Shown here piece by piece: positions 11,524 through 21,613 of a stretch of 64,000 nucleotides of DNA. The first letter of the stretch is position 1, and each line of letters begins with the position of its first letter. The position numbers were made by a program, and so were the translations under genes. A model generated the notes under the pieces. That model made no database searches. It worked only from the letters and a program-made list of their open reading frames with translations, and was not told where the DNA came from. Source of the stretch: Arabidopsis thaliana (Eukaryota; Streptophyta; Magnoliopsida; Brassicales; Brassicaceae); contig NC_003075.7 of NCBI RefSeq assembly GCF_000001735.4, positions 6,635,001-6,699,000 on the forward strand. Direction: 5' to 3'.

Positions 11524-12064
11524 TTTATAATACTAATATTTTTTATTTCCGATATTTGTTTTGTTCTTTTGAGTTTTGAGGACTTGCGACCTTCTGTGGC
11601 AATGAGTGTCTCATTCTTCTCAGATCTTTTGTCCAAATACAAAGCTCTACACTTTGTTATAATATGATTATTAGATTTGAGAACTATTGATTGGATTCTT
11701 CGTATGTTATTTTTCTTATTGATTAAATCTAGCTTGACATCATGTAGATTTTGATCTTAATTTAAACTTATTCACCAAAAGTGTTTTTAGGTTGCTAGAG
11801 CGAGCATAGATGATCGTGTGTCTGTATCACATCGAAAGTTACTAATTAAGCTCAATGTGAACAAATCATCTTAATTATTAATGTGTGTTTGTTTTTTGAA
11901 TTTAAACAAGAGTTTAGAATCTTTAAGTTATTATCCATAGACTCTCATCATTATTATTTTTTGAATTTAATGTTAAATTAGATTTTAAGAAAAAAAAACG
12001 TTTTTACAACTTGTGCAGTGATAGATTAAGCAACATTACGTTTAAATTTTTTTAGAGCTTTAGA
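11524..12064. other. Intergenic sequence, nothing recognised
   Basis: AT-rich sequence with no coding frame of note. The open stretch overlapping the tRNA is an artefact of the tRNA locus. Confidence 0.5.
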
Positions 12065-12070
12065 GCTTGT

Positions 12071-12265
12071 TTAGTATGTTCCTCTTGTGCTAAACCAAAG
12101 TTGGAGTCTTTTGTCATATCTTCTATCTTCCTCAAATCTTATTGCCGAAAGTTGGTTTCGTATGTGAGCATCTATCCACTTGATTAGACGATTTGCTGGG
12201 TTGGGAGGATTATCATGCTTACGTCCATTACGCTCTCGCCAAATAGTATGTACGACCCGACTCAT
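12071..12265 (-). mobile_element. LINE ORF2 C-terminal scrap
   Basis: A 64-codon frame reads VVHTIWRERNGRKHDN followed by a basic, Trp-containing tail. It matches the region between the zinc-finger (zf-RVT) and RNase H domains of plant LINE reverse transcriptases. There is no other part of the element beside it, so it is a short dead fragment. Confidence 0.7.
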
Positions 12266-12579
12266 AATATTTTTGGGCCTTTGGCAAAATAAAATTAAAA
12301 CTAAAACCTTTTAAGTAATTTTTTTAATATAAAAATGGGCTTTTTTCCTTTAAGAATCTTTTGAATTTTGTAATGGACCCATGACATTTGCGTAATAGTC
12401 TACCATGGATTAGAGACAGTCCTGTGTACGGATGCCTGCAGAACTAATCGAGCTAGGTAACCCTCCACACGGTCATTCCACTGAGCTGAAGCTTGGCTAA
12501 GAATAGTCAACCAGTCCGTTAAGAACCTCTACCCGTATATATTTTTGGCCATGGCCTCTCATCATTAGTCAAGAACAAC

Positions 12580-12765
12580 CACAATTTCTTCGCACGTTTG
12601 GTTTCGCAAGCAACCATTTATGTCATATGGCTAGAGCGCGACAACAAATTTCACAATAGATTTGTCTTCAACCACGGACACACAACCTTCAAAAGACCGG
12701 ATAAACTTATTAAGGCGACACAATCTTCGCAAGAAGGAAAACGAAGGCCTTCGTCGGTGACTTAA
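12580..12765 (+). mobile_element. Second LINE ORF2 C-terminal scrap, opposite strand
   Basis: The plus strand reads SQATIYVIWLERDNKFHN and continues for about 55 codons. This is the same protein region as the minus-strand scrap at 12071-12265 but diverged from it. The two lie tail to tail about 300 bp apart, so they come from separate insertions or an inverted rearrangement. Confidence 0.6.
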
Positions 12766-12973
12766 TGCAAAATTTTTGTAAGGTTTTTTTTTTTGGCAAG
12801 CCAAGCCTTATTAGCTAGTTAAGTAAATTACGACCCTTCTTCATTTCTTAATATCACATTCATATAAAAAAAAAAACAAGAGACATGGAGAAACCATTGG
12901 GAAGCATTTCTTTGTTGGCAAATAGATCACATAGGCAAATAACATAAAATAACAAAAGGCAGAAAGAAGCAAA

Positions 12974-14078
12974 TTAAGACGGGAGAAACCATCGAGCATC
13001 CTTTAGCTTTAAGTGCGAGAGACTTGGGAAGCGTGTGATTTTCTTTGTTTCAAGATTGAACACACAGATGTGTCGGACCCGACATGAAAAATCCTTTTCA
13101 CAGTTATAGACACGGTCGTAACGGGTGAAATAGATGGTTCGATACCAAGGGGATGGTCAGCAGGCACAATGATACCTAAATCCAAACGAAAGGCCTCATC
13201 GCCTAAAGAATATACCTCAACAGACACATACGGTGTGTATAAAAGCTCATCCGGATTTGGATTAGGAACCTTCTTATAGAGGCGGAAGCCGATTCTAGAC
13301 TCACAAACGATGCTCTCGACTAACAAAACCTCTCCTGATGTTGTAACAACAATATTTCTATGGCTAGAATACATCTTATCATCACTACTCGAATGAGAAG
13401 CTAGGTAACGTGGTGGTAATAGATCAGTGTTGGCTACAAATTCATTGTATGCCTCGTAACTCTCTGTGAATTACATCGATATATGTTGGAATGGTATGGT
13501 AATGATCTTCCCCGTTCTTGCAATAGGTTATATAGTTGGCACCTGTATCGAAAAACCACACAACAGTGTATTCTTCTTTATTCTCCTCATCTACCCACAA
13601 AAGACCTCTCAAATTAACCACATTCTGGTTTCTGTAACCAAAGCTAGGTCTAGTAAATTTCTCTTCGAAATCCTTATCTCCTATTCGCTTAAGAGTAAAA
13701 AGGCCTTCCACTGAGTCTAAAGGTGGGAGATTGATTCTCTTCTCGCTAAACAAATCTATGATATAGAGATTGGATTCAACATCTACCGTGAGGAACAAGT
13801 TACCTGAGTTTGCTAGGAAACGAGTCTTTGAAAAGTCTCTCTTTGTATTGTAAACTCTATTATCTTCTTCTGGATTGTATAGCACACAACCATCTTCTGG
13901 AAAAAGCATCAGCCACGCAGATTTCCTTTTCTTGTGCGACGTTTGTTTCGAGCTCAAGTACCAATTCGTACACACGATCTTAGCGCGGTGGAAATCAACA
14001 AAAAATCAAACGTTGGAACACAGATTTCAAGATATTAAGAGGGAGGTCCGACCATCGGCTAGAATTAGGAGTCTCCAT
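12974..14078 (-). pseudogene. F-box/DUF295 protein pseudogene with three frame breaks
   Basis: The parent family are F-box proteins with a C-terminal DUF295 beta-propeller, probable SCF substrate receptors. ATG at 14078 gives METPNSSRWSDLPLNILKSVFQRL, a standard F-box start. One surplus T in the T run near 14010 then shifts the frame; in the next frame it continues VDFHRAKIVCTNWYLSS and through DUF295 to 13442. A surplus base near 13445 moves it to the frame running 13430-13010. Near 13055 the family wording (V-F-N-L-E-T-K-K) is recovered only by supposing loss of one GT unit from a GT repeat, after which LKLKDARWFLPS and a stop at 12974-12976 follow. No GT/AG introns sensibly replace all three breaks, so I call it a pseudogene; an expressed truncated or oddly spliced form is possible. 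Confidence 0.8.
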
Positions 14079-15400
14079 GGAATTGATGAAGAAGTTTAGG
14101 AGGAGCAGAGCAAGGGTTGTAGCTTCCTCTAGTCTCTCTCTAATTGAAATCCCTACTTATTGAAAAAGAAGAAAGAAAAACAATGGGCCAAATTACAAGC
14201 CCAAGTAGTATGAAAAAAGAGAATAATGGGCCGAAATGTTAACTCACACCCAACAGTTGGGCCTATTTATGACGAAGGTGAAACGCAGATATTTTTTTTT
14301 TGTTTTTTTTTTTTTTTTGGTATTTATGTTATTGTATTGAAGATAAATTTGATATTTTTATTTTTAATATGTAGTATATGGCATAAATTCTCCTCTAGTA
14401 GACGAATCTTTTACCTTATCTCTTTGAATATATCTTAACAAATAATTAAATAAAATTTAAGAATATTAATTAGAGTGAGATATAGGAAAGTTTGCTCCTA
14501 ATTTTGGTGACATGGAAAGAGTATCTTATCACATGATCTATGGATTGACACAACACAACCGAGCTGGTGTTTGGTTCTCTTTTCTATTATCTCCTAATTA
14601 TTTTACGTTTAAAGTCTTAATTTATTTGTTGGTCCATCATTACCAAAATACCAAGTTGACATTTGTTTTTAAAGTTATTTCTCTATTAGCTGGCACGAGC
14701 CTATCTTCTCTGTCATTTCCACTTGGCAGTATCATAATGGGTGAAACAATTTGTGAGAAACGTCGAACTTTGTTTTTGACGGTGATTACCTACCACTGCA
14801 ACTACTACTGTGTGAGTACAACGAAGGATGATGATGAAGCATGTCTCGACCAAACTAATATCCAATAGGAAAATGCTCTTATTCTCTTTATCTGTCTTCA
14901 TTAAGTCATTTGTAAGTCTTTTTCCAAAATATTATAATTCTTTGTAATGTATTCGTATTTTTATGGATCAATATATTCATATTTATTACTTCTATGTTTT
15001 ACAAATTATATCATTTAAGTTTTTTTTCCTTACAATAGTATCGTTTTATACTTTCATTGCAGTTTAAAAAAAAGAAAAATTTATTTTTATCTTTATAATT
15101 TTATTTTATTAATTATAAGAATTTTTTTTAATTAAGTGTATTTATAAAAGTTATAGTAAAAATTTACATAGTATTTTTTTTTTTGAAATATGTGAAAATA
15201 ATACTTTTCATGAAACAAAGAGAGTATGTAACACTGAATTTACTAAAACTGAATAAAAACACTAAATAACATATTATATTAGTTAAAATTTAAGAAGTAA
15301 TAAAATATTGAATTACTAAATTGATTATGGTATCGTGGTATTACAAAAAAAAAAAAAATTCCCGGGTTTAATCCATGTTTAGTGTGTAAGACTATTTTTT
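14079..15400. other. AT-rich intergenic region, no gene seen
   Basis: Contains poly-T/poly-A runs and short chance frames (for example around 14512-14868) with no recognisable domain and unlikely codon use. The LINE target site is at its right edge. Confidence 0.5.
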
Positions 15401-15415
15401 AAACCTACATTCTAA
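15401..15415. repeat. Left target-site duplication of the LINE
   Basis: The 15-mer aaacctacattctaa occurs here and again, identical, at 21059-21073 directly after the poly-A tail of the element. This fixes the element boundaries. Confidence 0.92.
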
Positions 15416-15723
15416 CGGCAAGTTTAATCTACTTTATCACATAGATGTCTCTCTCGAAAGGCGATTCTCTGGGCGATTTTCGCCGTTCTAGTTTTCTCCA
15501 TCGGAGATCTTTTCCGACCAGGATAGATCACGGTTTTGATGTCAAGATCTTCACTGGCGGTTTTAATCTGTCAAAAATCAATGATAGTTACTCTCTTCCC
15601 TCATTTTCGGGAAGTAACCACCAACTAAAACCGCCATGGCCTCTCCTATATAACCACCGTGTTCATCCGATTATGTTCTCTCTTTCTTTGTTCTATCAAT
15701 TCGAGTTTAAACTACTATCAATC

Positions 15724-16914
15724 ATGAGTGATTTCCTTCGAAAATCTGTTCAAGACCTTGATTTGGGTGTTGACGATGTCCCAATTGTTCTATCGCCGGA
15801 GTTTGTTTCCCAAGCGGCGTCAGTGAACCGGTTCTCTTTGATTGTTACAACGGTGAATCCGAGAAAGCAAAATCTGCGTGCTTTAATTGGCCAAATGCCA
15901 AGGGTTTGGGGTCTTGTTGATTCATGTGTTGGACGGATCGTTGGGAACGGAAGGGTTCAATTCAAGTTTCGTAATGAAGAGTCGATGAATCTGGTTCTTC
16001 AACGTGGTCCTTGGTCCTTCAATGACTGGATGTTGTCTGTTCACCGTTGGTTTCCAAACATCACGGAGGGTGAAATGAAGATAATACCATTTTGGGTTCA
16101 AATACAAGGTATCCCAATACTTTACTTGACTAATGCAATGGCTAGAGTAGTTGGAAGCAGACTAGGCTATGTTACGGATGTGGATTTTGATGAAAATGCA
16201 AATCAAATGGGTTTTGTGAGGGTCAAATTGGCATGGAACTTTGATGATCATCTCCGTTTCCAGAGGAACTTCCAATTCCAGGAAAATGAGAACACCATCA
16301 TCAAGTTTCGATTTGAAAGGCTTCGAAATTTCTGTACCAAGTGTGGATCTCTCAAACATGATGTGAAGGAATGCAATTTGTCCTTTGAAGAGTATGTCCC
16401 TGTCAACGTGAATGATGACAACGATGATGACAATCATGATCAAGGACATGATGAAGATGATATGGCTGCAGAGGATTCCTTGCCTAGCATTGATCCTGCC
16501 TCTTTGATTCCGGGTTTACAAGGACACAACGCCGGTGCCACAAGTGTGAAGCAGGAGGGATCCTCAAGTTCTGTTCCATCTGACTTGGCGAGCGCTTTTG
16601 AGGACACAGAGTTGACTGCAGAGAGACTGCGATACCTCCATGCCAAACACGTTCGGGAAACATTGATGGATCATCAAAGGGAGGCTGGACTCCTAGAGGA
16701 AGTATCTGACAATGCTACAATAGGCTTTCCATTTGTTAAAAGGAAGCGAGTCAGTTTCGAAATGCTCTACAACCAGGCTGAAGCAGAAGAAGAGTCGGCT
16801 GTCTTAGGACATATTCGCAAGAGAGATAAGAAAGTGAGTCTTGGAGCATCTGTCTCTTCACCACTTTCAATGGACGGAGGCGCGGGGTCCCCGGTACCCC
16901 CACAGCCCCCATGA
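15724..16914 (+). CDS. LINE ORF1, gag-like RNA-binding protein (DUF4283 + CCHC knuckle)
   Basis: ORF1 proteins of plant LINEs coat the element RNA. From the ATG at 15724 (MSDFLRKSVQDLDLG) the frame gives 396 residues. It has a DUF4283 domain (about 15-180, with VLQRGPWSFNDWML and FWVQIQGIP), a CCHC zinc knuckle CTKCGSLKHDVKEC at about 204-217, an acidic Asp-rich stretch and a Ser/Pro-rich tail. The frame is open back to an ATG at 15445, but that extension has no family match and leaves only a 29-nt leader, so I take it as 5' UTR. The frame is intact. Its TGA overlaps the ORF2 ATG in the string ATGA. Confidence 0.9.
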   Translation: MSDFLRKSVQDLDLGVDDVPIVLSPEFVSQAASVNRFSLIVTTVNPRKQNLRALIGQMPRVWGLVDSCVGRIVGNGRVQFKFRNEESMNLVLQRGPWSFNDWMLSVHRWFPNITEGEMKIIPFWVQIQGIPILYLTNAMARVVGSRLGYVTDVDFDENANQMGFVRVKLAWNFDDHLRFQRNFQFQENENTIIKFRFERLRNFCTKCGSLKHDVKECNLSFEEYVPVNVNDDNDDDNHDQGHDEDDMAAEDSLPSIDPASLIPGLQGHNAGATSVKQEGSSSSVPSDLASAFEDTELTAERLRYLHAKHVRETLMDHQREAGLLEEVSDNATIGFPFVKRKRVSFEMLYNQAEAEEESAVLGHIRKRDKKVSLGASVSSPLSMDGGAGSPVPPQPP

Positions 16915-19900
16915 GGATCGGATCTTGGAACTGTCAGGGCATTGGGGTGCCGCTGACTCAATCGCAACTTAGTAATTTATGTAAAGTATTTAAGTTTGAT
17001 GTTTTATTTCTGATTGAAACTTTAAACAAGTGTGAAGTTATTAGTAATTTAGCAAGTGTTTTAGGGTTTCCCAATGTAATAACTCAACCCCCACAAGGTC
17101 ATAGTGGTGGTTTGGCCTTGTTGTGGAAGGATAGTGTGCGTTTGTCCAATCTTTATCAAGATGATCGCCATATCGATGTACATATCTCTATCAATAATAT
17201 AAACTTCTATTTGTCTCGTGTGTATGGTCATCCATGTCAAAGTGAAAGACATAGCTTATGGACTCACTTTGAAAATTTATCAAAAACACGCAATGATCCA
17301 TGGATTTTGATAGGAGATTTTAATGAGATTTTATCAAACAATGAAAAGATTGGGGGACCGCAGAGAGATGAGTGGACTTTTAGAGGTTTCAGAAATATGG
17401 TTAGCACTTGTGATTTAAAGGATATTCGTTCAATAGGAGACCGATTCTCATGGGTGGGGGAGCGTCACTCTCATACGGTGAAGTGTTGTTTAGATAGAGC
17501 GTTCATCAACTCTGAAGGAGCATTCTTATTCCCCTTTGCTGAGTTGGAATTTCTTGAGTTCACAGGATCTGATCACAAACCATTATTCCTATCTCTCGAA
17601 AAAACTGAAACAAGAAAGATGCGACCATTTCGTTTTGACAAACGACTTCTTGAGGTGCCACACTTCAAAACATATGTCAAAGCTGGTTGGAATAAGGCGA
17701 TCAATGGTCAGAGAAAACACCTTCCGGATCAAGTAAGGACCTGCAGACAGGCGATGGCAAAGTTGAAACATAAATCTAATTTGAATTCCCGAATCCGGAT
17801 AAACCAACTCCAAGCGGCTTTAGATAAAGCTATGTCAAGTGTTAATAGAACGGAGAGACGAACTATATCACATATACAGAGAGAGCTCACCGTTGCTTAC
17901 CGTGATGAAGAGAGATATTGGCAACAAAAAAGTAGAAACCAATGGATGAAAGAAGGAGACCGCAACACAGAATTTTTTCATGCTTGTACCAAAACAAGAT
18001 TTTCTGTGAATCGTTTAGTGACAATTAAGGATGAGGAGGGAATGATTTATCGGGGTGACAAAGAGATAGGGGTTCATGCTCAGGAGTTCTTTACAAAGGT
18101 TTATGAGAGCAATGGTCGTCCTGTTTCAATCATTGATTTTGCGGGTTTCAAACCTATAGTGACAGAGCAAATAAATGACGATCTCACAAAGGACTTAAGT
18201 GATTTGGAAATTTATAACGCCATTTGTCATATAGGAGATGACAAAGCACCGGGTCCTGATGGTCTAACAGCTCGTTTCTATAAGTCTTGTTGGGAGATTG
18301 TTGGTCCGGATGTGATAAAAGAGGTTAAAATTTTTTTCAGGACATCATACATGAAACAATCAATAAATCACACAAATATATGTATGATACCTAAAATTAC
18401 AAACCCTGAAACACTTTCTGACTATCGCCCCATTGCATTATGTAATGTTCTCTACAAGATTATTTCTAAATGTCTTGTAGAACGACTAAAAGGCCATCTA
18501 GATGCAATTGTTTCAGACTCTCAGGCTGCCTTTATCCCGGGAAGGTTAGTTAATGATAACGTTATGATCGCACACGAAATGATGCACTCTCTGAAAACAA
18601 GGAAACGAGTCTCTCAATCCTATATGGCGGTTAAGACAGATGTGAGTAAGGCGTATGATAGAGTGGAGTGGAATTTTTTGGAGACAACGATGAGACTATT
18701 TGGTTTCAGCGAGACATGGATCAAATGGATAATGGGAGCAGTGAAATCAGTCAACTACTCAGTTTTAGTGAATGGCATACCTCATGGCACAATTCAACCA
18801 CAACGTGGAATAAGACAAGGAGATCCCTTATCTCCATATCTCTTCATTCTATGTGCTGATATACTCAACCATCTTATTAAAAACAGAGTAGCGGAAGGGG
18901 ATATTCGAGGTATCCGAATTGGTAATGGTGTTCCTGGTGTTACTCATCTACAATTTGCGGATGACTCTCTTTTTTTCTGCCAATCTAATGTCCGAAACTG
19001 CCAAGCTTTAAAGGATGTCTTTGATGTTTATGAGTACTATTCGGGCCAAAAAATTAATATGTCCAAATCAATGATAACGTTTGGTTCACGAGTACATGGC
19101 ACCACTCAAAATCGTCTCAAAAACATTCTTGGTATACAAAGTCATGGTGGAGGTGGGAAATATCTTGGGCTCCCGGAGCAATTTGGGCGGAAAAAACGAG
19201 ACATGTTCAACTATATCATTGAAAGAGTAAAGAAACGAACATCCAGTTGGAGTGCGAAATATTTATCACCGGCAGGAAAAGAAATTATGTTAAAATCAGT
19301 GGCGATGTCGATGCCGGTGTATGCAATGTCTTGCTTCAAATTACCATTGAATATCGTTTCGGAGATTGAAGCTCTTTTAATGAATTTCTGGTGGGAAAAG
19401 AATGCAAAAAAAAGAGAAATACCATGGATAGCTTGGAAGAGATTACAATACTCGAAAAAGGAAGGTGGTTTAGGGTTTAGAGATTTGGCTAAATTCAATG
19501 ACGCTTTACTTGCAAAACAAGTATGGCGGATGATTAACAACCCAAATTCTTTATTTGCCCGAATAATGAAAGCAAGATACTTTAGAGAAGACTCTATTCT
19601 GGACGCTAAAAGGCAGAGATATCAATCTTACGGATGGACTTCTATGCTTGCGGGTTTAGATGTAATTAAAAAAGGAAGCAGATTCATTGTCGGAGATGGC
19701 AAAACCGTTTGAATCAGTCAAGATAATTTTATTGCATCGCACCCTCCACGACCTCTCAACGTCGTCACTCCTACGTTGGATATCACGGTGGATACGTTAA
19801 TCTCAACTCAGGGTTCGTATAGGTATTGGAACGCACATCTCATTTCTCAGCTTGTTAGTCCCGACGACCACCGTTTTGTTATGAACCATCATCTTTCCAG

Positions 19901-21023
19901 GATTGTGCATCAAGATAAGCTAGTTTGGAACTACTCTTCTTCTGGGGATTATACAGTTAAGTCCGGGTACTGGTTTCTCTTTAATGACCCAACGAATATT
20001 TAGGTTAGACCAGTGGTGCCTCATGGTTCAGTGGAAATTAAGAACAAGCTTTGGAAACTCCCTATTATTCCAAAAATCAAGTACATGCTTTGGCGTACAA
20101 TCTCAAAAGCATTACCAACACGCTCGCGACTTCTCACTCGAGGAATGGACATCGATCCACACTGCCCCAGATGCCCAACTGAAGAAGAGACGATAAACCA
20201 TGTTTTATTTACGTGTCCTTATGCTGCGTCAATTTGGGGTCTATCAAACTTCCCTTGGTTACCGGGTCATACTTTCTCTCAAGACACAGAGGAGAATATT
20301 TCTTTCCTTATCAATTCTTTTTCAAACAATACTCTGAATACAGAGCAAAGGTTGGCCCCATTTTGGCTCATATGGAGATTATGGAAAGCACGCAATAATC
20401 TTGTGTTTAATAAGTTCAGTGAAAGTTGCTCAAGGGTTGTGACACAAACTGAAGCAGAAGTCAATGAATGGTTACAAAGTGTGAACCGAAGAGAGGACGC
20501 TTCCGTTTTAACACGATCATCACACAGGGCAAACGTGCGGTGGAAGAAACCGGTCTTTCCTTTAGTAAAGTGCAACTTCGATGCGGGTTTCACGGGTAAT
20601 AATACTCAGAGTACGGGAGGGTGGATCATACGTGATCATGCAGGATTAGCGAAGGCTTGGGGATCATCAATAGTCTAAAATGGTACCACTGCTTTGGAAG
20701 CTGAGACAAAAGCGTTATTAATCGCAATGCAACAAGCATGGGTACGAGGGTATAAGTGTGTTCAGTTCGAAGGTGATTGTGAGATCCTTATCAAGGCAAT
20801 TAATGGTGCAATTTCTAGATGTGAAATAACCAGTCTTCTCCGAGATGTGGATTTTTGGGCATCAAGATTTTCTACTGTGGTTTTCACTTTCACAAATAGA
20901 CTCTGTAATAATACTGCTCACCTCTTAGCTTCTCCACTTTATTCGTGTTACAAGTTTCAATCGAATTCTGGTTATCAGCCACTTTGGCTCAAAAACTCTC
21001 TTTGTAAAGATTTACTCATATAA
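16911..21023 (+). pseudogene. LINE ORF2 (endonuclease-reverse transcriptase-RNase H) with three in-frame stops
   Basis: One frame of 1,370 codons runs from the ATG at 16911 to the TAA before 21024. It is broken only by TGA at 19710, TAG at 20001 and TAA at 20676 (codons 934, 1031, 1256). The N terminus is an APE-type endonuclease (RIGSWNCQG, GDFNEIL, GSDHKP). The reverse transcriptase follows with APGPDG near 446, YRPIALCNVLYK, KAYDRVEW, RQGDPLSPYLF and the catalytic FADD near 681. A zf-RVT segment (about 1043-1110, LWKLPIIPKIKYMLWR) is split from the RT by the first two stops. RNase H covers about 1220-1350, with Asp in CNFDAGF, Glu in LEAETKAL and Asp in EGDCEIL, and the third stop lies inside it. 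As it stands only the endonuclease and RT could be translated. Confidence 0.93.
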
Positions 21024-21058
21024 ATAAATTCTGTTTGTTGGAAAAAAAGAAAAAAAAA

Positions 21059-21073
21059 AAACCTACATTCTAA
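21059..21073. repeat. Right target-site duplication of the LINE
   Basis: Identical to 15401-15415 and directly after the A-rich tail. The first bases overlap the A run, so the exact left edge is ambiguous by one to three bases. Confidence 0.92.
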
Positions 21074-21613
21074 ATACTGAAACCATAAACCATATGGTAA
21101 AAAGTGGATAAATGCTCAACTATCTCCATTTCAATATACACATCATAAAAAAGATTTATATTCAATTTATTGTAAAATGAAAACTTAGATTGCATTACTT
21201 TTTTTAACTCTCTTCTCTAATTTAATTTACTATCTAAATTTGTGAGTTCATAAAATTTTAGATTGAGAACAATTCATCAGAAATTCTGATTCAGAACAGT
21301 ACAAATCTTGTCATGCAAACTTATCTATCTTGTAAAATCTATCTATCACTTGTCGTCACTAAGTACAAAATCTATTTTAGTTTGTTTTTTTTGTGTGTAA
21401 GAAAAGTTTTTTTATTTAATAATCTATCACCAATATTTTCCAACACAACATGACCGTTATCTCCTCCAATCTAAAACTTAATTACGAAACTACCCTTACC
21501 TCTTTCACTGACTGACTCGTCTCCTTCTCCACTTGGATCTCAAAAGTCCGATCCAAAACCAAATCCGCCATAACTCTCTCTCTCTCTCCCACTTCCCACA
21601 GAGAGACACATTC
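21074..21613 (+). promoter_or_regulatory. KLCR1 promoter and 5' UTR
   Basis: The 540 bp between the LINE target site and the KLCR1 ATG is AT-rich, then becomes CT-rich at 21510-21600 (ctctctctctctctccc), typical of an Arabidopsis 5' UTR and Y-patch. I see no clear TATA box. The LINE lies immediately upstream, so its insertion moved the more distal promoter 5.6 kb away. Confidence 0.5.

Larger units (their letters stand above)
15416..21058 (+). mobile_element. Full-length LINE (L1-like non-LTR retrotransposon, ATLINE1/Ta11 type)
   Basis: The element is 5.64 kb with a perfect 15-bp target-site duplication and a 3' A-rich tail at about 21040-21058. It has a leader of roughly 300 bp, a gag-like ORF1 with a CCHC knuckle and an ORF2 with endonuclease, reverse transcriptase, zinc finger and RNase H. 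Both ends are present, so it is a complete insertion rather than a 5'-truncated copy. ORF2 has three nonsense codons and no frameshift, implying a fairly recent insertion that has since been silenced. It lies between the F-box pseudogene and KLCR1 in the same direction as KLCR1, ending about 540 bp before the KLCR1 ATG. Confidence 0.94.

Noticed and set aside
14512..14868. 118-codon frame before the LINE
   Set aside because: No domain, low-complexity-like composition, no leader or promoter signs; a chance frame in AT-rich DNA.
15445..15723. N-terminal extension of LINE ORF1
   Set aside because: The extension is open but unlike other ORF1 proteins and would leave a leader of only 29 nt; the ATG at 15724 starts the conserved part.
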